Shown here piece by piece: positions 1-11,733 of a stretch of 64,000 nt of DNA. Each line of letters begins with the position of its first letter. Position 1 is the stretch's first letter. The position numbers were made by a program, and so were the translations under genes. The notes beneath the pieces are model-generated. The model did no database searches, was not told the origin of the DNA, and saw only the letters and a program-made list of their open reading frames with translations. Location: positions 6,254,501-6,318,500 of the forward strand of contig CM074760.1 in the NCBI GenBank assembly GCA_037355855.1. The letters are read 5' to 3'. Origin of the DNA: Pseudo-nitzschia pungens. Lineage: Eukaryota > Bacillariophyta > Bacillariophyceae > Bacillariales > Bacillariaceae.

Positions 1-60
1 AAAAAAGGGTTTCATAAGTGACTAGTTGCATACTAGGCACAAAAAATCAAAATCTATGTC

Positions 61-1443
61 TTATGTTAACGTACCCTCGCAAGGTTCAAAGCTTGCCGGC
101 TTCCTTCTTGACGATGGATTTCTTGCTGGATAGTGACCACTTGGAGCCTTTGGTACGGAGGTGTCAACATTGTCGATCATGTTGAAATACATCATGAGAA
201 CGTTGCCCTCTAATTTCTCCGGTGGTTCACTCCCATCAGTGCTTTCAGACATAGAGATCTCAATTTCATTGATCTCTCCCATTTCAACTTCTAACACTTC
301 GTAGGAAACATAAAGTATGTGCCAAATCGAGGCATCTGCGGGTGCTTTACTCCAGCCGGCCTTCCAACAACCGACACAATAAGACCCCACAAAAAAAGCT
401 TCGCACAAACCGTAAAAAAATGGAACACCCATTGCCTCGTTCAAGGCATTTCCTTTGAACATTGTTAGTGCCAAAGATGTCGCAATACCTACATTTTGAT
501 AACAACATTCCACCGCAACAGTCCTGAAAGCCACGACAAAAAAGAAAGTGAGATGCAAAAAGAAAGCACTGTCATCATATCTGCCATTGATTGATATATC
601 TATCCAATCTAGCGGTTTTGAAAAAATATTGAGAAGCCGTAATGTCTTACATTCGTTCTGGTTTGCGTAAATTCAACAAGGAAGCTAATGCAGATGCGAT
701 TATTAATCCAAATAGGCATGGAGCAATAGTCGCGACATAAAAAGTCCAATGGCGTGACCATATTCTTGAATCTGCGTCCCCAGCATTTGTAACTGTAGCA
801 CTAAATACTATCAGTAAGAAACCTGCAATGTTTCCGACTTTGTTGGCCAACATATTGAATTTGAACGAATGGCATTTGTATGACATATAAAGACCCAACG
901 TGATAGCCGATATCACAATGCCGAGTGCAACAAAGACTGACACCCAGTCTAAATCCTTAATGACATCAGCATTGTATGAAAAATTCGCGTATAGAAGCAG
1001 ATTAACCGGCAGAGCGATACAAGAAAGAATCGTCGAAATTGCTGTCATTGTGACACTCAACGCTAAATCAGCGTTGAATAGTGAACACCACCTATTTATG
1101 GACAAATTCGAAAACGATCAGAATATCGTGGCAGAGAAAGACGGCTTGGCTTGCTTTGCTTCCATGATACGTCCAAATATATCACTCACCAATTAGAGTA
1201 GGAACCTCCGGGACTACTTGTTACCACAAGTAACGTGATACCAAGATTAGCATTCAGCTTCATTATGTTCACGATGGCAAACCCAAGAAATGGTAATAGA
1301 ATGAACTGACAGAAAATCCCAAGCATGATCGCCTTCCTGTTTTGAACTTGTTGCTTCATACATTCTGTGTCAACCGTAGCAGACATTCCAAACACAAGTG
1401 CAAATAGGAGAAAATTTCCCACGACCTCTAGGAAGGACATCAT
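61..1443 (-). CDS. SLC10/SBF (bile acid:sodium symporter-like) transporter, 3 exons
   Basis: Predicted polytopic membrane transporter of the SLC10/SBF family, whose members carry organic anions or steroids with sodium; the substrate here is unknown. Exons on the minus strand are 1443-1190, 1091-651 and 523-61, with introns of 98 and 127 bp (donors GTGAGT and GTAAGA). The joins give SNWWCSLFNADLALS and KPERMTVAVECCYQNVGIAT, both conserved family stretches, so the apparently broken frames are exons rather than damage. The product is about 385 aa with many hydrophobic segments and a hydrophilic, acidic then basic C-terminal tail of about 95 residues. The ATG at 1443 is the first in frame after an upstream stop. 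The short N-terminus leaves open a further 5' exon. It diverges from the gene at 2282. Confidence 0.82.
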
Positions 1444-2281
1444 CGTGAGCACTCTCCCAGCAATATGCGAATATTAAGGAGTTGAAATCTTGCCTGTCCT
1501 TGACTTTGTTGCCTCAATTAAGCATCGACAGCGATCGACCTTTCGTAGTTGCTATTACTCTCCTTCTAATGGTAGTAGTATTTCCCGAAAAGGTTGGTGG
1601 ATAGGTTTATGCATCACGTTGGAAGCTGGCAACGATCGTTTTCTTGTTCCTCCCCTCGAGGTTTTTTTTCTTGCTTACCACACACAAGTTGTACTTATTT
1701 GAGATAGAACTTTGGCGGTCGACCTGGCTGTTTGACTCGAGCAAGCCAATGCTCTGAAGTCGATTGAAAATTTTATTCCCTATTGACTGGTGATTCAAAA
1801 GTATTTTTCTCAACGGCAAGTTCGTCGAGGCATGAATGATTTTCAGAAGAAAAAGAGTCAGTCTGTCGTCCGTAATGTGTGAATGACGACTTGTATTTTC
1901 TACCACTACCAGTACTGGTACTAGTACGTAGTTTGTAGATAAGGATAGCAACGACTTCGTTCTTAGAAGATACTTCGTAATACTATTGACTTTGCCATAC
2001 AAATTATCCTCACGGTACGAATGACAGACATTCAGCCTTCAAAATTGAGATCATAGTTCTCGCCTTGTAGTTCATTTTTAAGATCGGTTGGCATTAATTG
2101 CCCCTTACGGTTAGATAGCAGAGGTATCAACCCAGTTTGACGAAAAGTCATACTCACAAATTATATGGTTTTTTAAAAGAAAATTAGTTCGGTTCTGAGC
2201 GCAAATCGTCCAACAACCATTTCTTTCAGGTATTCTAATCTTTCCCTCATCCTATCATAACTCTTTTTAGAAAATAACGCC
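1444..2281. other. Divergent intergenic interval
   Basis: This 838-bp gap separates the 5' ends of the SLC10-like gene and the unknown gene at 2282, so it should hold both promoters. It contains a CAGTACTGGTACTAGTACG-type run near 1909-1928 and one TTACGGTTAG word near 2104. A 131-codon open frame on the minus strand at 1607-2002 starts at a non-ATG codon and resembles nothing known; it is not called. No RNA gene was seen. Confidence 0.5.
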
Positions 2282-3922
2282 ATGCCTTACGCTATGAGGC
2301 AAACGGATGCATTGCTGCGACCAATTAGGAGAGGAGTGTCTCTTTTGGACGAAACCTCTCTTGTGAACGACACATCTGATGTTGAGACCTTTGACTCGGA
2401 TGATCCTTTCTCCCTTTTGCACGAATTGGAGGTAGCAAGTCGACTCTCTGGTTCTTTAACCAACGATGACAGTTCAAGGCGTATACATAAGGCGCAGTCT
2501 TGGTCTACCGGAGGAAGCACATACGAAGAGACTCCCTTCATCTCTTCGATAAGGAATGAAAAAGGTGAAAAAAAAATTACATCAGACATCACGAGCATAG
2601 CAGAATCATCTTCTCACGAGATTTATCGGTCATATTCGGAAGACAGATTCTCTACATTACTTATGGAGGCTCGAAACGAGGAGAACAAAAGGGTCGAAGA
2701 TGATGCCATGAAAATGTCAGGAGACTTTGTCAGTGACCGTAGAGAACCGAACGATGAAATGTCGACTTCTGGGAAAGTGGAGAATGCTACTGTCGATCAT
2801 CTCAACGAACCCTCAAACGGAAGCGATGGCTACTCGTGCGAAATGCCGATGGAAACTCTGACTGTACTTGATAACTCAGAAGTTCCAACTTACGCAAATT
2901 TGTTATTTCGAGGGGGAAACAAGTTTATTGGTGGCGCAATTTTACTTGCCAATGTTTCAATGGGATGTTGTGCCGATCGCGCGGACTTCGTTTGTGGCAA
3001 TGTAAAGGACGCGAACGATGACGACAAGAAGAAAAAGAAACGAGTGAAAAGAGCGAAAAATGCCGCGTTTCGTGAGGGAAAGCGAGGTCTCGAATCTACC
3101 AAACAGAAAACCAAAAGCAGTAAAAACCACTATCCAACCGTTGATGTAAAGTTCAACAATGAAAAACGGAGAGAAATTCATGATATCAAGAAAAGTGCCC
3201 GTACTCCAAACCACAATTCACGTGGCAACATAGGCGAACATCTAATTATGCCGTCTCTTCTTAGTGACTCCGCTAAAGAATCACTCCGAAGGTTTGAAGA
3301 ATCTTTATATAAGCATCCTGAGAGTAAGAAGAAAACGAAAACCAATGTGAGAGAAAGTAGACGCTCTCAAGGTCCGGGGCATGATAGAAAAGAGGATGAA
3401 ATGAGGGCCGAGAACGTTGAAAGAAAACCAAAGAAGGCTGACTCTACGGGACCAGTGTCTCGAATTGGACAGTCTAAGGTCGAATGTCACCTGCAACAAG
3501 CCAACAACGTAGAGTGCAACAAAACCACTTCACTCGCTCAAAAGAATGAAAAGAATACTTCGATCTCTAGGGATCCCCCAGAAGGGAGTGAGCCAATTGA
3601 TGAATCCAAAGATATTTTCGACATTGGGACGGCCTTAGTAGGCAATGACGTGCATACGAGGCATACTTTGTCGCCAAATTATTCGAGAAGGAATTCGGCA
3701 CTAGCCAACCAACGATGGCATACATTTGGAGTGAATCAAAGTCATTATTTCCGAAACAGGAAAAAAAGTTTGGCTGGATCAATCCGGCGAATATCAGAGG
3801 ATCGCATGTTTGATCAAGTCACAACGAAGGTCGAAGAGCCAATTGGGTTCGAAGCCCAAAGTAATGAGGGAACTTCGGAAGCTCCGATTGATCTGACGTC
3901 GATAGAAAATGTTTCTATGTGA
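2282..3922 (+). CDS. Unknown 546-aa charged, largely disordered protein
   Basis: A single-exon frame of 546 aa from ATG 2282 to TGA at 3922. I do not recognise a family. Composition is rich in S, E, K, R, N and D, typical of a disordered protein. A strongly basic run near residues 248-262 (KKKKKRVKRAK) is a likely nuclear localisation signal. One moderately hydrophobic Cys-containing stretch lies near residues 207-235 and ends in the pattern SMGCCADRADFVC. The C-terminus contains the acidic, aliphatic stretch APIDLTSIE, which resembles a SUMO-interacting motif (inference). The codon pattern and absence of stops over 1.6 kb support a real gene, and the ATG follows an AT-rich leader. Confidence 0.75.
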   Translation: MPYAMRQTDALLRPIRRGVSLLDETSLVNDTSDVETFDSDDPFSLLHELEVASRLSGSLTNDDSSRRIHKAQSWSTGGSTYEETPFISSIRNEKGEKKITSDITSIAESSSHEIYRSYSEDRFSTLLMEARNEENKRVEDDAMKMSGDFVSDRREPNDEMSTSGKVENATVDHLNEPSNGSDGYSCEMPMETLTVLDNSEVPTYANLLFRGGNKFIGGAILLANVSMGCCADRADFVCGNVKDANDDDKKKKKRVKRAKNAAFREGKRGLESTKQKTKSSKNHYPTVDVKFNNEKRREIHDIKKSARTPNHNSRGNIGEHLIMPSLLSDSAKESLRRFEESLYKHPESKKKTKTNVRESRRSQGPGHDRKEDEMRAENVERKPKKADSTGPVSRIGQSKVECHLQQANNVECNKTTSLAQKNEKNTSISRDPPEGSEPIDESKDIFDIGTALVGNDVHTRHTLSPNYSRRNSALANQRWHTFGVNQSHYFRNRKKSLAGSIRRISEDRMFDQVTTKVEEPIGFEAQSNEGTSEAPIDLTSIENVSM

Positions 3923-5167
3923 TATCTTCCTGTGTTCGAAACTGCCAGGAATGGAGTATGTCATTTCTTGGTTTGTGGAGAAAAAGACATTGTTTCTGAA
4001 ACATTCTTTTTATTGTACACTTCCTCCACATATTAATATTTGTAACGACTATTTTTAATTTAATGTTAATAGTAGTAGTAAGGTACTACTAGAGGTGTAA
4101 AAAGTTCGGCAACCAGCACACATGAAATCAATATTTAGTAGTAGTTGTCCATCCGAAGAAGGAGATCCGTGGTTTTGTTTCGCATTATATTTGGTGGAGA
4201 AGAGACGGTAGTAAGAGACCAAATGATTGTCTCTTGGTACTCGCTATTATTACTCTCAAGATAACTAACCTTACTCAAGAACCCAGGTAATTACTCTTGG
4301 TTCTGAAAGGCTTGTCTTCGGACGGCATCGGCGTCAAGTTTTGAAAACAGCGCAAGTTCTACTACGAGTAATGTTACTCGTACATTAATCGTAAGGTCTT
4401 ACGGTAAATTACTTGTCGTATTTACGTATTTACCTTGTTTACTTGCTCGGATGATTTATGGGTAAGATTACGTACGAGTAAATTACTTGTAAACGTCGTG
4501 GAGTGCCGTAACCTTACCATACGAATAGTCAGTGCGTAAAAACCTTACTGGACGAAGTACGCGCGCAAGTTATCTCACGTACGGTACGTCAGGTTACGGC
4601 GCACATGCTGAATACTGAGAATACGTAAGATTGTCTACCGAGTACGAACTTGAAAATTCAGTCAACAACAACTCCTAACCTTATCACGATTGAACAACCT
4701 GACACACCTTGTCATGACACAACTTGACACCAACCGAAGACATCAATCAACCGATCAACAAAATTCCTTCTGAGGGAACCGACGCATCACTACAAAGATA
4801 TTGGCATGAGGTAAAAAGAATTCCATTCCTTCGAGAGAGAACGAAGACTCCAGCAACAATCAATTGTTGTCGTCACAATTTTCCAACTAAATAAATTAAA
4901 CGCATCGATTACAAAACCTCTCAAAAGATCAGAGACGTTTCGTTGTCGACAAAAAGTATGTACTCGTACGCCGATTCCATCTTTTCCGTCCCAAACTAGA
5001 CCGAAGACAGATTTTTCTTCGCACAATCAATCGATTCATTTACTAATATTTCGCTTTCATTTCGAATCACTTCCTCGTCGAATTATAGAAGACAGCAAGC
5101 ATTGAAACACATTCAACATCTCTCTCAAAACTAAATTTAAAAGAAACGGACAACATAATATCTAAAC
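3923..5167. repeat. Promoter-side intergenic interval with GTAAGGTTA-type word cluster
   Basis: This is a 1.2-kb gap between two tandem plus-strand genes, containing the acyl-CoA dehydrogenase promoter. From about 4250 to 4660 the sequence is a dense mixture of CTAACCTTACTC, CGTAAG, ACTCGTA, GTACGGTA and TAACCTTATC words on both strands. TAGTAGTAGTA runs occur near 4069-4080. The last 350 bp before the ATG are AT-rich, consistent with a 5' leader. The 78-codon minus-strand frame at 4790-5026 lies inside this region and is not supported as a gene. Confidence 0.6.
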
Positions 5168-7696
5168 ATGCTCGCAAACACAGGGCGTCGATCAGCTTTC
5201 ATCGCAGGCAATTTCAACAAGTTCATGCGAACTGCAACTCCTGTTATTTCTGGTCGAATAAGTCAGAATGTTGAACAGCGCCGAACGATTCTTGGTATAT
5301 CGAAAGCACTCGACAGACGCTTATATAGGTTGGCAAGAGGTGTTATGCCTTCTATTTCGCAAACTGAGCAAGTTGCACTGGGTTGTGGAACTATAGGCTT
5401 TGATCGTGACATCTTCACTGGTAACCCGTCCTTGCAACATTTAATTAATACTTATGATCCGAAGCTCACGGACGAGGAGCAGTCGTTTCTGGATAACGAA
5501 GTCAACACTCTTTGTGAACTACTAAACGATCATGACATTTCGATGGAAAAGGACTTCAACAAGGAAGTCTGGGACTACATGAGAGACAAGGGCTTCTTTG
5601 CCATGAAGATTCCAAAAGAGTGGGGTGGAAAAGGTTTTTCTACGCACGCAGTTTCTCTAATTCTTTGCAAACTTTCCACTCAGTCCTTTGACGCCAATGC
5701 CACTGTAGCCGTGCCAAACTCTCTCGGTCCTGGAGAATTGTTAGTTCGATACGGAACCGACGACCAAAAGGAATATTTCCTACCTCGGCTTGCCGATGGT
5801 ACTCTCATTCCGTGCTTTGGATTGACAGGTCCGCACTCTGGCAGCGATGCCACCTCACTCATTCAGAGTGACTGTGTCGTTGAAGAGAGGAATGGCGAGC
5901 TAGGAGTAGTAGCCTCATTCAAAAAAAGATACATTACCTTGGCACCAGTAGCTGGTGTAATTGGGCTTGGTTTGAACCTCAGTGATCCTCACGGCCTTCT
6001 GAAGGGACAAGGAGCAGAAGGCTTCACAGTTGCTCTCCTAGAGTAAGTATATTTATATTTTGTTGCCTTTTCTCTGGTCATTTCTCTATTCATTCACTTC
6101 CATGTGTATGATTTTCTTACGTTGTTCATTGGTATACGAATATTTTTTTCGCGCTGTCGAAACAGACGGGATCATCCTGGTTTGAATATGGGAAAAAGGC
6201 ACATGCCTCTCAATGCTGCTTTCATGAATGGCACGGTTGAGGGAGATAACGTATGGATCCCCATGAGTAATATTCTAGGAGGCCAGGAACGTTGTGGTTT
6301 CGGCTGGCATATGTTTGTTGAGTGCCTGGCGGAAGGACGAGGTGTCAGTCTACCAGCTGGTTCAGCAGGATGTGGACGCAGCGTCGTAAGTGCAATCGGG
6401 GCCTATACGAGAGTCCGCAAACAATTTAGGGTGCCGATTGCCGAATTTGGAGGTATTCAAGAAGCCCTGTCTCTTGCAGGAAGTGATGCACTAATTACCA
6501 TAGCTGGGACTGACTTGATGAATGCCATTGTTGACAACCACGAAGCCCCAATGGTTGTATCTTCAATTATGAAACAAAATTGTACAGAGCGCGGTCGTAG
6601 AATTGTCGAACATGGAATGGATATTGCAGGTGGAGCTGCCATCTGCCGCGGCAATAATAATTTCATTGGTAATGCTTACATGAGTTTACCCATTGCCATC
6701 ACTGTCGAGGGGGCAAACATCATGACGCGGAGCTTCCAAATCATAGGGCAAGGATTGACGCGTTGCCACCCGCACATGCTAGAACTTATTTATTCATTGC
6801 AAGCTCCAATTGAAGAAGAAGATAAGGCAATCAAGACATTTACTTCCCAATTCTATAAGGTTGTAAACCACGGTATAACTAACTTCGCTCGATCAATCAC
6901 TCGTGGGATAGGTTCAACCGTTTCAACCATGACGCGGTCCAAAAAGGATTTCAGAAATGGAGACAAGCTTCTCGCTCACCACGAAAAACAGCTCTTGCGG
7001 TTGTCTGCAAATTTCGCTTTGACCGCCGACTTGTGTTTCACTCTGGGTGGCCGTCTCAAGTTTGAAGAGCTACTTATGGGACGTCTTGCTGACGCTATGG
7101 GTGCTATTTTCCTTGGATATTCAACCCTCCACCACTATTCTCGCAATCGTGGTATTGACGGTCTCGAGGCAATCACGGAACACGCCATGCTTCGGTTGGA
7201 AAAAGAAGCTCAGGATGCACTCAAAGAGGCGTCTGACAATTTTCCAGGTCCGCTTGGACCTATTGCTAGTGTTGTTATGAAAATGGGGTGCTTCCCTCTT
7301 GGAAGTATCACTCGCCCATACAATGCTCCCAACGACGATTTGACAAAAGAAGTTTCTCGTCTCTTGACGACTCCATCAGGACTTCGTGACATGTTCAGTG
7401 AACACGTGTACACGGCTTCAGAAGGCAATATCCACCAGCCTTCAGATCTGATGCGAGCACTTCCAATTTGTGTCGAGGCTGACAAAATCGCCTCGTCATT
7501 GCGTCGCGAAAAGAGAGAGCCAACTCAAGAAGAGACAGATAAAATTGCCAAGGCTGAAGCTCTAAGGGATGTGCTGATCCAAGTTGATGTCTTTGACAAC
7601 TTGACCGATTCCGAAGGGCAAGAAGATTACGTTCGACCAGCTCTTCTCGGAACAGAAGAGAGATTGGCTTCTCTCGAGCAAAAACGATTTGCTTGA
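5168..7696 (+). CDS. FadE-type acyl-CoA dehydrogenase, 2 exons
   Basis: Flavoprotein predicted to catalyse the first dehydrogenation of acyl-CoA beta-oxidation. Exons are 5168-6042 and 6166-7696, with a 123-bp intron (GTAAGT...ACAG). The join gives ALLERDHPGLNMGKRH, giving 801 aa. The size and sequence match bacterial FadE (about 814 aa) rather than the roughly 400-aa animal mitochondrial enzymes. Landmarks include PNSLGPGELLVRYG near residue 180, CFGLTGPHSGSDATS near 218 and AITVEGANIMTRS downstream. The N-terminal 50 residues are rich in R, A, S and T with few acids, suggesting a mitochondrial presequence (inference). The C-terminus KRFA is not a standard PTS1. It converges on the eEF2K-like gene. 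Confidence 0.92.
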
Positions 7697-8005
7697 TAAG
7701 TCGACTTGCCAATAATCTAGGAGAGTCCTGTTGGTACGAGTAAGAGGGAAATAAATTCAGATTTTCTTCGCTGATTCCGTGATGTATAAATAATAATAAT
7801 CATATTTAATGAATAACTCAGAACATAAAATTACTTGTTTTTTCGTAAATGCGAGGGTTAACAGACATGGAATTAGACCAAGTTTAAACATGCTTGAATC
7901 TTAAGCAGCAGGATTTATGTTCTACTGAATAGACGTTCTCGTAATTCAACACCTTGCTACCCGATAATGACACAAAGAGTGTTCGTCGAACTGAATTGTG
8001 TATTT
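7697..8005. other. Convergent 3'-3' intergenic interval
   Basis: 309 bp between the stop codons of the acyl-CoA dehydrogenase and the eEF2K-like gene. It is AT-rich (TAAATAATAATAATCATATT) and presumably holds both 3' UTRs. It lacks GTAAGGTT/AACCTTAC words; only a weak GTACGAGTAAG occurs near 7736. Nothing else was recognised. Confidence 0.5.
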
Positions 8006-10703
8006 CTATCCTAATAATTCAGAGGCCTTTAAACTCCACTCAGTAGCTATTTTCATTTTATTCGCGTCCATTGCTTCGCGAGCAGCCTCATCGTACAACT
8101 CGGATGCCCTTGTCATGTTTCCAGCGCGCGCAACCAATTGTGCAAGGTCTGCTCTCAATTGATAAGATTCGATCAAAATCATGTCATCACCAACCCCGCC
8201 GAAGCCAGCTTCTTCATCCGTAAGAGGTCCACCCAATTCGGTTTGAGTTGCAGTGGGAGGGACAATCATTCGTAGGTGTTCTGTTGATAGACACTCAATC
8301 GTTCCATCATCATCATATTTAATATATACCATAGTTCCATCTTCCGCTACCGAGTCTACAACCCCAGGGTAGTAATTGCCTTCTAAGCAATAGTTTCCCT
8401 GAACTTTGTCACCTACTTGAAACGAGTATAAACCAGTTTTTTTCCGGTCCTTGAATTGGCGGTTGAACTCGCGTTCCTCGTCGCGAGCTGTCATTAGGTT
8501 CAAAATATCCTGAAGAAGGTTTATCAACACCAAATCTGATGCTACCGATTGCTTACCGAAAACTTGATCCTGGTCGTCATGGTCGTTGTCATTTTTGATA
8601 CCCTCTCGAGCTATGGTATCTTCATCGAGATAAATTTGGTATAGTAAACACCCTGCTGCTACTTTGGGTGAATTGGGTGGTAATTCTGACTCCATTGCGC
8701 GTTTCAAAAGCTCTTTAGCAGCTTCAAAATCAATTGGGACAAATGACTCAAGTAGATCACTGACCGATGTTGGTAGGCCGGCAAGAATTCTTCCAAGCGC
8801 TAGACAGGCTGGAGCGCATTTCAGGCTAGCTGCATGACAGAGGTGGAAGAGTACAGAGAACACATCATGGGAACCGATATCTTCCGAATCACTGGAAGGT
8901 ACCACTTCGGGGAACCTTCCCATGCCGTGCAAAATAGCTAGTTGGTAATGCACTCTACCAAGATTCAATTTGGTTGTGTCACAGATAGCAATCGGGGCTG
9001 AAACTTTTCGTATGAGAAGACTCGATCTTTTTGGCATTCTCCGTGGTTCTTTTACTTTTGCCATGAGTTCCCCAGACTCCTTTCGAAGGAAAGATTTCAT
9101 GTCGAATTGGAAATCGTCTCTCGCTATACCCAAACATTCTTTTACTTCATTGACTTCAGATTTTGTTCTATTTAGACGGGATTGCTTCTGCGGTACTTTT
9201 TGTTTTTCTTGCACAGTTTTTTCGACTTTCACCTGGTTGGATCTTTTTTCAGTTTCTTTCATTTCATCAGGTACGATTTCTTTCGGTGGCACAGCGAAAA
9301 TCGATTGCCTTCGACTTCTATTCAGATCCATTCTCTCAAAACGGTTCAAACCTTTTTTTGCTTCGATAGAGGAGTTTTCTCCCGACATCGAAAATTCATC
9401 GTCTTCGTATTTTGACTGATGCTCGAGCTCATTTTTCGAAAGGGGGAAGACTGGTATTCCCATAGCACTCGCAACTGTATTGTGACGAAACGTTTTAAAA
9501 AATAGAGCCATTCCTCGTGGGCCAAGGTCACCATCTCCAAACCGATAGTCACTTGAAAGTACCTGTGGATCCGTAAATAAATTTCCGACACCCTGGATAT
9601 CGGCTACCAAACGGGTCCCTTGTGACTCGTAAAATGAAAACGCGGAAAACACCTAACTCGAAATTGTTTGATCGTATCGGGTAAAACGAAGCGAGTTGAA
9701 GACGAATCAATCCAAATTAGAAAATGGTTGACGAAGTCAGAGAGAACTACCAATGCGAAATGCCTTCGGCGAAAGTAACTCCAAACGAAAATGGATGCGG
9801 GAATCAAAATATATCAAAGAAAGTTTGAACGCACCTGGGGAGTGATACGGTGTAAGTCATCATCGACAAAACCGGCATTCGTATTGTGTTTTGTGAAGCC
9901 AGCTCCATACATATCTGCGTTGCCACCAAACCGAGTGACATAGTAATCGATCGTGAGTTCTAAGCCAAAGTGAATGCAAGAACTGATCAAAAAAAGCACA
10001 CGAAAAGTTCATTGAACGTACCATTTCCAAAAATGTATCGTTCGACAGCGTACCAAGGTTTTCCTTCACGATCAGGAAATTCGATGGCGTAGGCCCGGAT
10101 AAAATTGATTTTTTTGGGAGGATCTCGATCATTGAAGCGCGAGGACCAATTTGATGCCTCATATTGCAACAAGATGTCGTTCCTAACGTTCTGTTTTGCT
10201 TCTTCGGATGTATCTATCTCTCCCTTTTCATTCAGATAAGCTTTCGCGACGAAATTTGAGGCTCGGGTCCACCCATAGTCATGAAAACGATGATTGGATG
10301 AGGATTGCGGAGGAGGTGAGCGTTTTTTCATTCGATAACAGAAACGCATCGCTCCATGAGTGAACGGTTCCTTTTCCATTTTCACGATTGTCTCATCTTG
10401 CTTCCAGGTTTGAGTCTCTATTTGGTACATATGTCGGATTACGCGTTCCGCAGGTACTTTATCAATCTCGTGTTTAGCCCATGGATCTCCCTCTGCGATC
10501 GCCTCAGAGGCCGCCTTTCTCAATCTGAACAGCAAACGATGAACAACAAAGAGAGATGTATCCAAAAAGATCAGGGAAACAAAAGAAAGAAATCATCGGA
10601 GCGCCGTTCTGCACCGCTATTTCATTGCAGGTTGCAATCATGAAGTGGAAACTCACAACCTTGCTAGCTTTTTTGATGGATCTTCTTTGTCGGTGTCACT
10701 CAT
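8006..10703 (-). CDS. eEF2 kinase-like alpha-kinase with inserted Tudor-like segment, 4 exons
   Basis: Atypical alpha-kinase of the eukaryotic elongation factor 2 kinase family, which in animals slows translation elongation by phosphorylating eEF2. Minus-strand exons are 10703-10657, 10524-10022, 9914-9835 and 9652-8006; all introns are GT-AG, giving 758 aa. The catalytic domain spans about residues 50-300. Visible features are MEKEPFTHGAMR, the ATP lysine in SNFVAKAY near 110, LVADIQGVGNLFTDPQ, and the GDGDLGPRGMALFF glycine-rich loop. The C-terminal half has the eEF2K-type helical repeats (VHYQLAILHGMGRF; ASELYDEAAREAMDANK). Between them, at about residues 621-672, sits a Tudor-like segment (VGDKVQGNY...YYPGVVDSV...IKYDDDG). 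Only about 30 residues precede the kinase domain, so a long calmodulin-binding leader of the animal type is not evident. Confidence 0.9.
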
Positions 10704-11733
10704 CGTTGAATTAAAATACTTTGGTGAGTGAGTTGTAATTATTTTTTGGAAATCCTAACTCTGCTGGGGAACCTAAAAGTTTGGTTGGCGAAAGCGGAGT
10801 TTTCGTCTCTCTACAGTGGTCGACTGTCGACGTACGACTATTCAGTAAGAGTCATTTACATTTAAAGACCCTGGGGATTAAATAACCTGATGAGAAAAGT
10901 GGCATATTCATCCATTCAATAAATCCCCGAGGAGTTTTGCGATTATCATCAAAAATAAATCATCAACTGCGATATTCTAGGTTTTCTAAACGACCCTGAT
11001 ATTTTGATCCAAACACCGTTCGTAATTAGAATGCTGTTATTAGTTCTATTTTTTAAGATACACACAGTAAGGTTACGTGTAAGATTTTACCGGTAATGGT
11101 AAACCTTACTCTGAACTCGTACTGGTATTTGGTCGAAAATAGTATTCTACGAGTAAGACTTAACCTTATCGTATTCTACCGTATCGGCGCCTGAACGCAA
11201 GAATTCAAATCCCACGGGACTAAATCGAAGTACTTGCACTACAACTTACGTTTTTCGTACAAGTACGGCAAGGTAATCGTACGTCCTACGAGTAAGGTTT
11301 ACCGTACAACTACTATCGCGTTCACGTACTTCGTACTACGGTAAGAATCCTTAACCTTACCTTAGTGCCAATTAGACAAGATGAGTACCGTAGTACAAAG
11401 TATCATCTACTAAGGTTAACCTTACGGTAATTACGGTATGGAACTTGTGGTAAACCTTACTTGGAACGAGTAACCTTACCAGGGACGAGTTCCTACCTGT
11501 ACGGGTAACTTAATTAAAATACGCAGTAAGATTACTAGTAGTTCTTTCTGTATCTCGAAGAATCGTCGATCACCGACTCACTCTTTTGATGACAAGATTT
11601 CCTGAGGAAAGACGACCACCATATTATTTTTTTTCGAAACCATCACCAAGGAAGAGTGCCGGTACAGATCGTTTCTCGTCAGTTGGTGCCTCAAAGCGTC
11701 GCCGTCCGGAGCAACCTAGTACAAATTTTAAGC
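10704..11733. repeat. Divergent promoter interval with dense GTAAGGTTA/TAACCTTAC cluster
   Basis: This 1.03-kb gap lies between the 5' ends of the eEF2K-like and SSL1 genes. From about 11060 to 11540 it contains at least eight AAGGTT/AACCTT words (near 11066, 11102, 11162, 11293, 11352, 11411, 11453 and 11472). One is the perfect 14-bp palindrome TAAGGTTAACCTTA at 11411-11424. Spacing is irregular and interspersed with TACGAGTA, CGTAC and GGTAAT words. The short open frames over 11586-11850 overlap the SSL1 start in other frames and are not called. Confidence 0.65.

Noticed and set aside
61..1452. Three separate minus-strand frames that could be read as a broken transporter pseudogene
   Set aside because: Consensus GT-AG introns join them in frame into conserved family sequence, so it is an intact three-exon gene.
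1607..2002. 131-codon minus-strand frame
   Set aside because: Starts at a non-ATG codon, has no family resemblance and lies in a divergent promoter gap.
6043..6165. Apparent frameshift between the two halves of the acyl-CoA dehydrogenase
   Set aside because: A GTAAGT donor and ACAG acceptor remove 123 bp and restore the family sequence exactly.
11200..11225. TTCAAATCCCACGGGA, reminiscent of a tRNA T-arm
   Set aside because: No acceptor, D or anticodon arms could be placed around it.
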